Notes under the pieces: model-generated
What the model was told of the DNA's origin: nothing
Databases searched by the model: none
Seen by the model: only the letters and a program-made list of their open reading frames with translations
Made by a program: the position numbers and the translations under genes
Assembly (NCBI RefSeq): GCF_005886875.1
Contig: NZ_PNBY01000028.1
Location: forward strand, 62,001-126,000
Origin: Pseudoalteromonas aurantia
GTDB lineage: Bacteria; Pseudomonadota; Gammaproteobacteria; Enterobacterales; Alteromonadaceae
DNA length: 64,000 bases
Direction of reading: 5' to 3'
In this document: positions 25,360 through 34,871 of the stretch, one piece after another
How the letters are laid out: the number at the start of each line of letters is the position of its first letter
How positions within the stretch are numbered: the first letter of the stretch is position 1

Positions 25360-28300
25360 TGTTGTACAGAAAGTTAAGAAAAATACAGGGGGTGTATGCG
25401 TTTGTTGGGCTTCTTCTATTCGTGTTAGGGATGCTTTTTACTCTTACGGGTAATCAGTTATTACTATCCGCGGTAAGTCGAGTTATTCCTGAGTTGGATA
25501 TGAGTGTGACTAATCGGACGATGTTCTCTGGTGGTGAGATTAACTTTACCTATCAATCAAAGCAGCAGTCGATCACTGGCAGTAATATACACATAGAGAT
25601 GTCATGGTTTGATTGCGATACGTTATGTATTAAAAGTGATGTAGACCACATTGAAGTTACGCAGCATGACACCGCTGACGTAGCGGTCAATGAACCGGTA
25701 CAGGCAATGGATGAACAAGGTTCCAACGTGACAGAGGGAAATGACATTTCCTCTGTATCAGTGACCTTTCCGATAAGCATAACGTTGAAATACCTAAACG
25801 TTAAAAGACTTATGGTGAATTCGCCAACACAAACAGTGTCTTTAGATGATTTTAAACTGTCGGCATCTTTACAAGAAAGTACGGTTCAGATTGATATGCT
25901 ACAACTAAGCTCCGTTAATTTGGAGTTAATACAGCAGATAGACTCACAGACAAATAAATTAGAGACAATTATACCAGCATTGGTGCCGAAGGAAGTGTTC
26001 TTGCCTCTTACCGTAAATGTGGTGAAGGCTTATGTTAGCGAAATAAGTATTGCGCAAGCACAACAGCAGCATGTATTGCGAGAGGTTGAAATGTCGTTGT
26101 CTGTAATGGGATCGCACTTTCAATTGAGCGATGTACACATGGCGTATAAAGACCTGCATTTACGCTCAAATGCCCAACTCAATACCAAAGATTGGCGAGT
26201 GGACAGCTTTACAACGCTGACGACACCAACGCAATTATTATCACTAAAGACGATGGGAACATTTAGCAATTTAACTGTTGTAACTCGTGGGCAAGGTAGT
26301 GTGGCCGGTGATGTGGTAAGTCACTTGGACCTCACGACACCCAATTGGCCGTTTACGGTCGAAGGGGCGTTCACGCAAAAAGCAAGGGTAGCTGGGGGCG
26401 TGTTAAATATCGGAAGTATTGAAGCGGGTGAACTGACATTACAAGCTCAAGGTCATGCAAATAAGTATCATGCAGTGTTACAGGGAAGCGCCAATGCGAC
26501 GAAACTAGGCACACTTAGCAGTCATATAAGTCTGCATGGTGGTATGACTTACCTGAATGTGGACGAGGCTAAGTTAACTATAAATGAAGCGCGCACAAAT
26601 TTTAAGGCAGAACTCGATTGGAACACAGAGGTGTTTGCGACTATTCAAGGAGATTTACAAAAACTCCCTTTAGGGATACTAGTTGAAAATATACAGACAC
26701 GATTAACTGGAGAGTTTCACGCGAAATTTAACAAAGTAGGTGAAGCTTGGCAGCTCGCTGTAGATAAATTATCTTTAAAAGGTGACTCTCAGGATGTTCC
26801 ATTGGGGGCCGAAGTTAAACTGACTCTAAATGAACAAGGATATGGTGCTATTGAGCAGTTAGAGCTCAATTATGGTGAGAGTATTGTACAACTCAGCGGT
26901 GTGATGGGGGACGAAATCGACTTGAGTGGACGGTTTAATATTGATCATAAACAGAATGCTTTACTTGCAATTGATGCACATTTAACAGGTGAAGTAACAC
27001 TCAAGGGAGATCACAATCATCCGCATATTTACGTTAAAAGTAATGTGTCTCATATCAAATATGATAACGCAGTTATATCGAATGGGAAGATCACGGCTGA
27101 TGTTAATCTAGAAAAGGGCTGGGAAAGTGATATTAATATGACTTTTGCCCATTTAAGTCTAGCTAATGAGCAGCTCGAAAATATTACGCTGTCATTGGCC
27201 GGCAACAAGCAGCAGCATACGATTCATTTGAACTCAGCGGGAACTATTGCTACTCAGATAGAGATCCAAGGTGGACTAGAAAAGGCGCAGTGGCAAGGGA
27301 GACTATCTCATGCCAAAATAACTTATTTAGACTTACCAATAGAGCTGGTTTCATCAGTTCAATTTGTGGTTTCTAATAAAAAAAGTGAAATTATGCCTCA
27401 TTGTTGGGCGGTTAAGCGCAGCGAAGTGTGTTTACAAGCACAACACACCCTTGATTCAGCGGGTCACGCGGCGATGTCATTGTCAAAAGTGGATTTAAGT
27501 GACTTTAATATTCTGACCGACAAGTGGCAAATGGCAGGAGTAGGTAAAGGGGAGATAAATGCTAAATGGTTTGCAGGAGAGCTCCTTGATGCCAATGCTG
27601 TATTAGATTTTAAGGATACTTCAATCAGGGCAGATTTTGCTCAGCAAGCGTATGTTTTGCCTGCTGAGTCGATAAACGTTGTTATGCGTAGCGATAAAGA
27701 TCACATGGCATTAGATTGGCATCTAACATCGTCATTATTAGGAAACTTAAAGGGCGACATGGATGTACCTATCACTGACTATCGTCACGCGACTGCTAAG
27801 CTGATTGTTGATGACGTTAACCTTGCCCATTTATCTCCGCTCATGGAGCAAGTGGTACTGCACCCTGTGGCGCTGTCAGGCATATTGAACGCAGATGTAT
27901 CCGTTCTAAATGGTTTCCAGAAGCCCAATTTTCACGGTGTAATGCAGTTAACACAATTTGCAGTTAAAAGCCCTGTTAGCCCCGTTGCGATACATAAATC
28001 GAATGTTGAGGTGACTTTTAATAAACAGCAAGCCGATATCAAAGGGCAGCTTTATGCTTTAGAGGGGGGGGAGTTAGCGCTCTCAGGCGCTCTCGTTGGG
28101 CAAGAGTCATTGGCACTGTCTTTGAATGCATCAGGGCAAGATTTTTTAGTTTCACCACAACCGGGTATTGAATTGGGCTTGTCTCCTGATCTGACGATTA
28201 CATATGCCCATCATAAAGCTGAAATCTCAGGGGAGCTGGTGGTGCCTTATGGTCGTATTGCGATACAATCATTACCACAAGGTGTCGTAAAGGTCTCTGA

Positions 28301-29072
28301 TGATCAGTATATTTTAGACGAACAAATAGTAGGAAATGACGACTCGTCGATAGATTACGACTTAGATCTGTCAATGAAAATACTCGATGACCTGTGGGTA
28401 ACAGCTTTGGGGTTAGATAGCTATATTACGGGAGACTTAGATGTGACTAAGCAAACCGAGATGCCATTAATCGTAACTGGTGAGCTATCTTTAAGAGAGG
28501 GAAAGTACCGAGCTTTTGGACAAGACCTGGTGATTGACCATGGTCAGATTGGCTTTAATGGCTCACCAGATAAGCCCTATTTAAATGTCAGTGCGATTCG
28601 TAACCCTCAGGTTACTGCAGATAATGTCAAAGTGGGAGTAGAACTCACGGGCAGCGCGACGCAACCAGTATTAACTGTGTTTTCTGAACCATCAATGGAT
28701 CAGGCACAAGCTTTGGCATATTTACTCAATGGTGAACCTTTAGGGCAAGGTAAAAGTGATAACAACACTGTGTTGACGCAATTTCTCTTATCGCAGAGTA
28801 TTGAACGTAGTGAGGGGGTAGTGGCCAAAGCGGGTAAAAAATTAGGGGTTAAAGATGTTAATCTAACGGCAAAAGGCAGTGGTAATAGCACTCAAGTGGA
28901 AGTCTCCGGTTATATAACACCGAATGTACAAGTCAGTTATCGTGTGGGGGTATTTGATTCTTTAAGTGAAATTGCGGTGCGCTACCGCGTGTTTTCAAAA
29001 ATGTATATTGAGGCGACGAGCGGTTTATACGATAGTATAGACTTGCTGTATAAATTTGATAGAGGTGAGTAA
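25359..29072 (+). CDS. tamB: TamB, inner-membrane-anchored translocation and assembly protein
   Basis: 1237 residues, close to the 1259 of E. coli. One N-terminal membrane helix (about 13-33) anchors a long beta-rich (beta-taco/AsmA-like) periplasmic body. The C-terminal DUF490 domain (from about 860) contains LNGEPLGQG and ends in strands for TamA contact (YRVFSKMYIEATSGLYDS). One-base overlaps at both ends (TAATG) mark tight coupling with tamA and the next gene. Confidence 0.93.
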   Translation: MLYRKLRKIQGVYAFVGLLLFVLGMLFTLTGNQLLLSAVSRVIPELDMSVTNRTMFSGGEINFTYQSKQQSITGSNIHIEMSWFDCDTLCIKSDVDHIEVTQHDTADVAVNEPVQAMDEQGSNVTEGNDISSVSVTFPISITLKYLNVKRLMVNSPTQTVSLDDFKLSASLQESTVQIDMLQLSSVNLELIQQIDSQTNKLETIIPALVPKEVFLPLTVNVVKAYVSEISIAQAQQQHVLREVEMSLSVMGSHFQLSDVHMAYKDLHLRSNAQLNTKDWRVDSFTTLTTPTQLLSLKTMGTFSNLTVVTRGQGSVAGDVVSHLDLTTPNWPFTVEGAFTQKARVAGGVLNIGSIEAGELTLQAQGHANKYHAVLQGSANATKLGTLSSHISLHGGMTYLNVDEAKLTINEARTNFKAELDWNTEVFATIQGDLQKLPLGILVENIQTRLTGEFHAKFNKVGEAWQLAVDKLSLKGDSQDVPLGAEVKLTLNEQGYGAIEQLELNYGESIVQLSGVMGDEIDLSGRFNIDHKQNALLAIDAHLTGEVTLKGDHNHPHIYVKSNVSHIKYDNAVISNGKITADVNLEKGWESDINMTFAHLSLANEQLENITLSLAGNKQQHTIHLNSAGTIATQIEIQGGLEKAQWQGRLSHAKITYLDLPIELVSSVQFVVSNKKSEIMPHCWAVKRSEVCLQAQHTLDSAGHAAMSLSKVDLSDFNILTDKWQMAGVGKGEINAKWFAGELLDANAVLDFKDTSIRADFAQQAYVLPAESINVVMRSDKDHMALDWHLTSSLLGNLKGDMDVPITDYRHATAKLIVDDVNLAHLSPLMEQVVLHPVALSGILNADVSVLNGFQKPNFHGVMQLTQFAVKSPVSPVAIHKSNVEVTFNKQQADIKGQLYALEGGELALSGALVGQESLALSLNASGQDFLVSPQPGIELGLSPDLTITYAHHKAEISGELVVPYGRIAIQSLPQGVVKVSDDQYILDEQIVGNDDSSIDYDLDLSMKILDDLWVTALGLDSYITGDLDVTKQTEMPLIVTGELSLREGKYRAFGQDLVIDHGQIGFNGSPDKPYLNVSAIRNPQVTADNVKVGVELTGSATQPVLTVFSEPSMDQAQALAYLLNGEPLGQGKSDNNTVLTQFLLSQSIERSEGVVAKAGKKLGVKDVNLTAKGSGNSTQVEVSGYITPNVQVSYRVGVFDSLSEIAVRYRVFSKMYIEATSGLYDSIDLLYKFDRGE

Positions 29073-29905
29073 TGCGATTGTTATGGGTTGTAGTGGCATT
29101 ATTTTTGTCTATGAGTTTGGCTCACGCGCAAGAGACCATGAGGATCACGATTGGGGCGGACCCCTATATACAGGCTCTGTTAAAGCTTGCACTCTCTTAT
29201 GATGAAGCACAACCTGAGCTAAAGTTTGTTTACGATATACCAACGCAAAAAAGAGCGATACGCTTACTCGGGAAAGACAACGGAATAGACGTTTTTTGGT
29301 CTGTGACTTCTTCTAAACGAGAAAAGCTAGCTCGGGCGATTAGGATCCCTTTGGTTAAAGGTGTATTAGGATACCGTTTAGGGCTAATACGCAAAGCTGA
29401 TGTATCCCGGATGGAAAAACTGAATACAATCGGAGATTTTCAGAGTGTGCACTTCGGGCTTAGAGATGATTGGCCTGATTTAGATATTTTTAAAAAGAAT
29501 AATTTAAAAGTGGTGTCTTATCCCCGAGAGGGCAACGCCTATGAGATGTTGCGCTCTGGGCGTTTTGACATATTACCTACCGACGTATTGGATGGTGTTT
29601 ATTTAGATACTGAGTCAGGCATACAAGCCGATCCTCACCATATTTATTACTATCCCTCAGCGGTCTACTTTTTTGTCGCAAAAAATGATCTTGTGCTCTA
29701 TAACAAATTAAAATCAGGTCTAGAGCAAGCCCATGCGGATGGTAGCTTTGATAAATTGTTCAACCGTTACTTTGCCACTCGGTTAAAAGATGCGAATTTA
29801 GCTAAGCGAAAACGCATTGATTTGGTCAACCCTTTACTGCCACTAAGCGCACCATTGAGTCATGCTACTTACTGGTATAAAAATAACAATGAAGGAAATC
29901 AATGA
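29072..29905 (+). CDS. Periplasmic substrate-binding-like protein (SBP family 3 type)
   Basis: 277 residues. Residues 1-19 form a signal peptide ending AHAQ. The body resembles family-3 solute-binding proteins: ITIGADPYIQALLKL, GYRLGLIRKAD, FGLRDDWPDLDIF, EMLRSGRFDILPTDV and ANGSFDKLF-like HADGSFDKLFNRY. There is no transporter gene alongside; it overlaps tamB by one base. It may sense or bind an amino-acid-like ligand or have a chaperone-like role. Ligand unknown. Confidence 0.82.
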   Translation: MRLLWVVVALFLSMSLAHAQETMRITIGADPYIQALLKLALSYDEAQPELKFVYDIPTQKRAIRLLGKDNGIDVFWSVTSSKREKLARAIRIPLVKGVLGYRLGLIRKADVSRMEKLNTIGDFQSVHFGLRDDWPDLDIFKKNNLKVVSYPREGNAYEMLRSGRFDILPTDVLDGVYLDTESGIQADPHHIYYYPSAVYFFVAKNDLVLYNKLKSGLEQAHADGSFDKLFNRYFATRLKDANLAKRKRIDLVNPLLPLSAPLSHATYWYKNNNEGNQ

Positions 29906-30793
29906 ATGCCAATAATGAAAATGGCGTGTGTTTCATGTTTATCAATCACCCTCAGCTTAGCCTCGTTTTTTAATTATGCTTCACAAAGCGGATCGCGTGC
30001 TCCCCATGAAATTATCGCAGCTGCTCCCGCTGATGCCTGGCGTGCTGTCGATAATGAGCAAGTACTTAAGATTGAATTAGCCACTGGCTCTGTTTATATA
30101 GAGCTGAATGCACAGCTTGCACCTGAACATGTGAAGAATATCAAAAACCTGGTTCGAGAAAAATTTTACGATGGGCTGAGCATTTATCGATTTGTGGAAG
30201 GATTTGTCGCGCAAGGGGGTGATCAAGGTGAGACTAAAAAATTGAGTAAGGCCAAAAGAGCGGTTGATGCGGAATTTTTTTATACCAGCAAGAATCGCTT
30301 GCCGATTACTTCTCTAAAAATGATTGACGGTTATGCCCCTGTGACAGGGTTTTTGGATGGTTTTGCGGTCGCGCAGTCGGCTGACGGTAAAAATACCTGG
30401 CAAACTCATTGCCCGGGTATTTTTGCTATGGCGCGCGGAAACGAGATTAATAGTGGCGGCACAGAGTTTTATATTACATTGGCACCAGTGCGTTATTTAG
30501 ATAGGAATATAACGGTGTTTGGGCGGGTATTACACGGTATGGAGCACGTCAATAGATTAATGCGTACACCACGACCCGATGAAGACTTTAATGTCATTAC
30601 ACATGCGCGGATACTCGGTGATATTAGCGCGATAGATAAAACGCAATTTGCCGTATTTGATACTGATCACACAGAGTTTCAAGCTTTAATACAAGCACGA
30701 AAAAGCCGCCCCGAAGCGTGGTTCGTTGAGCGGCCTAATTATGCTGATGTGTGTTCAATTACCATTCCGACGCGCATTATTACTGGCGGTTAG
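29906..30793 (+). CDS. Periplasmic cyclophilin-type peptidyl-prolyl isomerase
   Basis: 295 residues. An N-terminal hydrophobic signal (about 1-25) is followed by a cyclophilin domain: [37 protein letters not shown] (catalytic Arg kept), [18 protein letters not shown] and [13 protein letters not shown] charged C-terminal extension is unusual. Starts one base after the preceding stop, so it belongs to the tamA-tamB-SBP operon. An isomerase here could help outer-membrane protein folding. Its 3' end overlaps convergent queF by 14 bp. Confidence 0.9.
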   Translation: MPIMKMACVSCLSITLSLASFFNYASQSGSRAPHEIIAAAPADAWRAVDNEQVLKIELATGSVYIELNAQLAPEHVKNIKNLVREKFYDGLSIYRFVEGFVAQGGDQGETKKLSKAKRAVDAEFFYTSKNRLPITSLKMIDGYAPVTGFLDGFAVAQSADGKNTWQTHCPGIFAMARGNEINSGGTEFYITLAPVRYLDRNITVFGRVLHGMEHVNRLMRTPRPDEDFNVITHARILGDISAIDKTQFAVFDTDHTEFQALIQARKSRPEAWFVERPNYADVCSITIPTRIITGG

Positions 30794-31625
30794 TTCTGAT
30801 CGCGTATGGGGTTTTGTTATAGTCGCTAGAGCGGTACGGATTAATATCTAATCCGCCTCTGCGGGTATAGCGGGCATATACTGCAAGCTTCTCAAAGGCA
30901 AAGGTGCGTTGTAGCTCACAGTAAATGCGTTCAACGCATTGTTCATGGAATTCATTATGGCTACGAAAAGAAATTAAATAGCGTAATAAAGATTCATGGC
31001 ATACCGCAACGCCCGTATATTCAATAATAATTGTCGCCCAGTCAGGCTGTGACGTGATCAGGCAATTAGATTTTAAAAGGTGGCTATGCAATGTTTCGCT
31101 AACGACGTCTGAAGACTTTTGCTTTAGTATATTTCCTATCGGACTATAGTGTTCAACCTCGATGTCTAAATCATCAATGCATTGCCCCGGCATAGACGTG
31201 AAAGCAATACAGTCGTGATCGTTTGCTTTATAGAGCACCACCTCGACTTGAGAGTGCGTTACGGCTGATAAATCTTTAGTAAGAGTATCTACTACGGTTT
31301 TTTGATCTGCAAACCGTGTTTGATTAAAACTATTTAAGTAAAGTTTAAACGATTTTGACTCAACAATATGGCTACTTTGGCAAGGAAAAGTAAAGGTCGC
31401 AACCGCGACTTGCGGTTTCCCTTTTGCGTTAAGCCAAGATAGCTCATATCCAGTCCACGTATCTTCCCCTAAAAATGGCAAGTCTGCTTCATCAACAGAG
31501 ATTTGATCTCTATTGAGTTTACGTGCAATTGGATAAAGTAGGCTGGCATCATATTGCTGAGCATAGTCTGTGGTTTTGCCCAAAATAGAGGCTTTTAGCT
31601 CTGGTGCATCGGTGTAATCTGTCAT
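30780..31625 (-). CDS. queF: NADPH-dependent 7-cyano-7-deazaguanine reductase
   Basis: 281 residues, the long (type II, YqcD-like) form as in E. coli. It reduces preQ0 to preQ1 in queuosine synthesis. It has the NADPH motif [17 protein letters not shown], catalytic Cys188 in [16 protein letters not shown] with Asp195, and [17 protein letters not shown]. Head-to-head with syd over a very short gap. No preQ1 riboswitch fits in the short upstream region. Confidence 0.97.
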   Translation of the reverse strand: MTDYTDAPELKASILGKTTDYAQQYDASLLYPIARKLNRDQISVDEADLPFLGEDTWTGYELSWLNAKGKPQVAVATFTFPCQSSHIVESKSFKLYLNSFNQTRFADQKTVVDTLTKDLSAVTHSQVEVVLYKANDHDCIAFTSMPGQCIDDLDIEVEHYSPIGNILKQKSSDVVSETLHSHLLKSNCLITSQPDWATIIIEYTGVAVCHESLLRYLISFRSHNEFHEQCVERIYCELQRTFAFEKLAVYARYTRRGGLDINPYRSSDYNKTPYAIRTNRQ

Positions 31626-31688
31626 GTTTCACCATTTGTGGTTACAATGATGGCTATTATAACCGATCATAGAATAGTTGGCAGTAAG

Positions 31689-32225
31689 GTGATAAAACAG
31701 ATTTTAAGGCAAGTACATAAAAGTCACGCACAAGCGTATCAAAGTAAACATGGTACCTTGCCTTGTATGTATTACGATAAAGAATGGCCTAGTGTATGTG
31801 AAGTCGGTGAGCCGATGGCCGATGGTCAAATTCAGTGGCAAGCCCAGCCTTTTGAGCAAGCTGATAACTTAGATGCTTTAGCACATGCATTAGAGTGCCA
31901 ATTTCCTGAGCAACTGAATTTGTTTTATAGCCAGTTTTTCGCAGGTAATATTGTCGCTCAATTTGATGGCCATCAAATTGAACTGTTACAGCCATGGAAT
32001 CACGAAGATTATGAAAGGTTGCAACAGAATATCACGGGCCATGTTTTAATGAAGCGCAAGCTAAAACAAGCTGATACAGTATTTATTGGGCTAACAGAGC
32101 AAGATGACTTGTTAATTACGGTGAAGCTCAGTTCTGGTGAGGTATGCCTTGAATACGTAGGCAAAGAGCCTCACCATGTTTTAGCCTCTTCAATTGAGGA
32201 ATTATTAGAAGGGTTAAGTTATTAA
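31689..32225 (+). CDS. syd: SecY-interacting protein Syd
   Basis: 178 residues from GTG 31689, near the 181 of E. coli Syd. Possible earlier starts are ATG 31650 and GTG 31638, but these leave little room for the divergent queF and syd promoters. Family landmarks: WQAQPFEQADNLDAL, FYSQFFAGNIVAQFDG, LLQPWNHEDYERLQQNI and SGEVCLEYVG. Syd is a cytoplasmic protein that binds SecY and probes proper SecYEG assembly. Confidence 0.9.
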   Translation: MIKQILRQVHKSHAQAYQSKHGTLPCMYYDKEWPSVCEVGEPMADGQIQWQAQPFEQADNLDALAHALECQFPEQLNLFYSQFFAGNIVAQFDGHQIELLQPWNHEDYERLQQNITGHVLMKRKLKQADTVFIGLTEQDDLLITVKLSSGEVCLEYVGKEPHHVLASSIEELLEGLSY

Positions 32226-32231
32226 GCCATT

Positions 32232-33005
32232 TTATTGAAAATCCCAAGACATATTAGATACCAATAGGCATTGCTCACAACGAAAGTCAAAAAGCCCAAA
32301 CCAAGGTTCTGGCAATGCCCATTCTCCGTTACATGACGGACACTTTCGGTTACGCTCAGCTTCTAGGCTTTCTCCGCCCACTCGATATAGGTAATAATAC
32401 ACATTTTTCTTGGTTAAATGCTTAATGCGTTTAGTTAAGTCCATCCCGCGACGAAACAAGTCACTGTCAGGGCTTGATATTTCGTGGAGCGCTGGGAATT
32501 CACACCGTGTGGCACCATTGATTTGAATTTGGTCGCATGCTTGCCAGTCTTCTTGCCACTTTATTAGGGCTTTGTAATCACCATTGGCGATTGCTGGTAT
32601 GCTATAAAGTGGCACAGGTAAAAAATCATCACCGCAATATAGCGGACTACAAGTGTGAACATAGGTTGTGTATAGAATATAACTCGAAGGATCTTGACAT
32701 GCATCAGCACCATTAGCATGGATATCTTGCCCAATCACTTTTACCTTGGGTGCCAGTAAGCCTCCTTGCTGTAGCTGTTCTATTGCATGTTTCACAAAAG
32801 GGCTGTGATGCAAAGGGTGTAGAGAGTCTTCCAATGGACACATAACACGGGTAATAAAGTAGCCATCTTTTAGCACTGTAGGGAACTCATCGCCAATAAT
32901 TTGGCCGTTAAAACGTAGCGCATTTACCAATCTATTGATGGCTTGTTCTGCCGTATCTAGCGTTGTGTCTTGGTAACAGTCAAAAGTTAAATCAACAACA
33001 AACAT
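32232..33005 (-). CDS. Zinc-ribbon protein of the DUF2310 type
   Basis: 257 residues from ATG 33005, which lies 4 bases after the upstream gene's stop; a longer frame to 33179 would overlap that gene. The C-terminus has two Cys pairs, CPSCNGEW and CEQC, forming a zinc ribbon. The N-terminal part is alpha/beta (MFVVDLTFDCYQ). The family is described as possibly nucleic-acid-binding; no function is established. The tight pairing with the helix-turn-helix-like gene at 33010 suggests a joint role. Confidence 0.8.
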   Translation of the reverse strand: MFVVDLTFDCYQDTTLDTAEQAINRLVNALRFNGQIIGDEFPTVLKDGYFITRVMCPLEDSLHPLHHSPFVKHAIEQLQQGGLLAPKVKVIGQDIHANGADACQDPSSYILYTTYVHTCSPLYCGDDFLPVPLYSIPAIANGDYKALIKWQEDWQACDQIQINGATRCEFPALHEISSPDSDLFRRGMDLTKRIKHLTKKNVYYYLYRVGGESLEAERNRKCPSCNGEWALPEPWFGLFDFRCEQCLLVSNMSWDFQ

Positions 33006-33009
33006 ATAC

Positions 33010-33273
33010 TCAATTCTTTTGCAAAATGGATAGGAGTAAATCAAGCTTACTTTCAATGCGATCGAGTTGACTTTCGCGTTCGGTGGGGTGTTCGCTTTGC
33101 ACCGATGTTTGTATCTCGTGAATACATTTTGGGTTGTTTTTATAGGCGGTGATCCCGGCAATAATATGTGGCATGGCAACCGGTTCAGACAGCCTCGCTT
33201 TGGTCAGTGCCACGGTTGGTGTTTTACCTTCCTGACATAAAGAAGCAATTGCTTTGAGCACAGCGTTATGCAT
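33010..33273 (-). CDS. Small KfrA-like DNA-binding-type protein with C-terminal coiled coil
   Basis: 87 residues. The segment GKTPTVALTKARLSEPVAMPHI resembles the N-terminal helix-turn-helix of KfrA-type proteins, followed by GITAYKNNP. The C-terminus (about 66-85: ESQLDRIESKLDLLLSIL) is a short coiled coil. It is the first gene of a pair with the zinc-ribbon gene. Resemblance is by motif only. Confidence 0.65.
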   Translation of the reverse strand: MHNAVLKAIASLCQEGKTPTVALTKARLSEPVAMPHIIAGITAYKNNPKCIHEIQTSVQSEHPTERESQLDRIESKLDLLLSILQKN

Positions 33274-33490
33274 TGTGTATTCTCCGCCGAATAAAGTGGC
33301 GATTATATCATGCTTTCAAGCAGCACCATATCACTGGCTTTACACAATGTTATTTTTTATAAAGTGAGCTATCGTTTTTCATAATAGAAACTCCTTAGGT
33401 TTGTATAAAAAACATTCGCTAAACTATAGTCATTACAGTGTTAGCTTCTATAGCCCCAATCAATCAGATAATAATAATGGAAGGGATAGT

Positions 33491-34141
33491 ATGCGAGTAT
33501 TACAACAAGACCAATTAGCCGTTAAATATTTATTGCCAGAAGACACCCGTGTTGCGGCAAGTTTACTGTATCAAGCGTATCATGATGACCCTATTTTACG
33601 TGCTATGTTAATGGCTAAAAAAGAACAAGATTATGAAGCCAAGTTACGTGCTTTGATCCGTGAAGAACTGGTGAGTTTTGGCCAAGGGCAACAACCCATT
33701 GTCGGACTGTTTGAAGGCAGTAATTTAGTTGCCACAGCGTGTGTTTTTGAAGCTCAGAGTAATTTGCAAGCATCTCGGTATTGGCATTGGCGACTGCGGC
33801 TGATGATGAGTGCAGGCTACCTTCAAACTCAGCAGCTTATAGAGAAAGAAGACACAATACGATTAGCGCTGTCGGAGTACGGTCATTATTATTTTTTAGC
33901 GTTTATTGCTGTCGATCCACATATCCAAGGCCAAGGGCTCGGGCATTACCTTTTGGCAGGTTTAGATGATTTAGTGGTGACCAATAATGCTGCATCAGGC
34001 ATGGCTGTCTTTGTAACTAAAATAGAGCAAAAAGCATTTTTTGCCAGTCATGGATATCAATCAGTGAAAATGCTTTGCTTTAATAAAGTAAATGGAGAGT
34101 TAATGTTCAAAAAGAAAATCACGGACATAACGGAAGAGTAG
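33491..34141 (+). CDS. GNAT family N-acetyltransferase
   Basis: 216 residues from ATG 33491, chosen for the GGAAGGGA ribosome-binding site just upstream; an earlier in-frame ATG at 33401 is less likely. The acetyl-CoA motif is LAFIAVDPHIQGQGLGHYLL (Q-x-x-G-x-G), preceded by an acidic N-terminal helix and followed by ASHGYQSV. Substrate unknown. The GacA-type box of the sRNA begins two bases after its stop. Confidence 0.85.
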   Translation: MRVLQQDQLAVKYLLPEDTRVAASLLYQAYHDDPILRAMLMAKKEQDYEAKLRALIREELVSFGQGQQPIVGLFEGSNLVATACVFEAQSNLQASRYWHWRLRLMMSAGYLQTQQLIEKEDTIRLALSEYGHYYFLAFIAVDPHIQGQGLGHYLLAGLDDLVVTNNAASGMAVFVTKIEQKAFFASHGYQSVKMLCFNKVNGELMFKKKITDITEE

Positions 34142-34142
34142 C

Positions 34143-34160
34143 TGTAAGTATTATCTCACA
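34143..34160. promoter_or_regulatory. GacA/UvrY/VarA-type upstream activating box
   Basis: TGTAAGTATTATCTCACA matches the GacA box TGTAAG-N6-CTTACA at 11 of 12 defined positions; the reverse strand reads TGTGAG-N6-CTTACA, as in enterobacterial and Vibrio sites. It lies about 180 bp upstream of the proposed sRNA start, the usual distance for csrB/rsmZ genes. Confidence 0.7.
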
Positions 34161-34319
34161 TGGATGTAAGTTAAGGTATTTTTATAGTGTAGTTATTAGC
34201 AATGATTATCATTATAAGTTTCTGTTTATTATATAATTGTGTATTTTTACAATATTATTTCCTTAAATTTATTACTTTTTCTCCCTTTAAATAGGGCGTC
34301 ATCAGAGTAAAATTCATTA

Positions 34320-34793
34320 TGTCAGGAAGGCAAAGTGGCTCGAAGCTACTCAAAGGATATGTTTACGAGGGTTGTAACAATTGCATGGAGCAAAGGGAAC
34401 AAGGATTGAAGCAGTAGGAACTTACAGGATGTAAGCTGATAGCGGAGCTATAACAAGGACACGGGATAAAACACAGGGTGTGTTTAGGAGTGCCAAAGGG
34501 AATAGGCAAAGTGGACGCCAAGGTGGCAGTGCATATAGGAAATATGCAATAAGGATAGTAAAGAATGCGCAGGATGTGCAGGAACACTCGACGGAATAGC
34601 GGGAAGTGGATAGCCAGGTAGGTGAAGGGAACACAGGACGTGTAAAAGGATGAAGGCAGGGATGATGATCGGGTCTTTATGGATGTATACCCGTTCAGGG
34701 GATGATGAATAGGATGGCTTCACGCAAGGTATAGGATACCGAGCATGGATGTAGTCAGATTAGGGCGCACACTGGTTGCGCCTTAGTTTTTTT
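34320..34793 (+). ncRNA. csrB: CsrB-family regulatory RNA (CsrA-sequestering)
   Basis: A purine-rich stretch without a plausible protein. I count about 29 GGA motifs in 440 bases. Many sit in loops of small hairpins: CTTACAGGATGTAAG, GCATATAGGAAATATGC, ATAGCGGAGCTAT, GGTATAGGATACC, TTGCATGGAGCAA and AACACAGGGTGTGTT. This is how CsrB/RsmY-type RNAs present binding sites to CsrA. CAGGAUG-like motifs recur (34425, 34570, 34634). TAAAAT at 34308-34313 may be the -10; the start near 34320 is approximate. The 3' end is a T-run terminator. Minus-strand frames across it are an effect of its composition. Confidence 0.88.
34764..34793 (+). terminator. Terminator of the CsrB-like RNA
   Basis: GGCGCA (34764-34769) pairs with TGCGCC (34777-34782), followed by TTAGTTTTTTT. 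Confidence 0.85.
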
Positions 34794-34871
34794 CTGTAAA
34801 AATGTCACTATCTATAATTTACGCTAGTTTATAGAACCTACTGTACAAGCTCGCCGAGCACACAATTGCCA

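Noticed and set aside
31626-31688. preQ1 riboswitch upstream of queF
   Set aside because: The region between queF and syd is about 60 bp, and I see no aptamer-like pseudoknot.
34363-34723. Three overlapping minus-strand open frames of 70-79 codons
   Set aside because: They are rich in Ser, Pro, Cys and Leu only because the opposite strand is a GGA-rich RNA. No ribosome-binding site or family resemblance.
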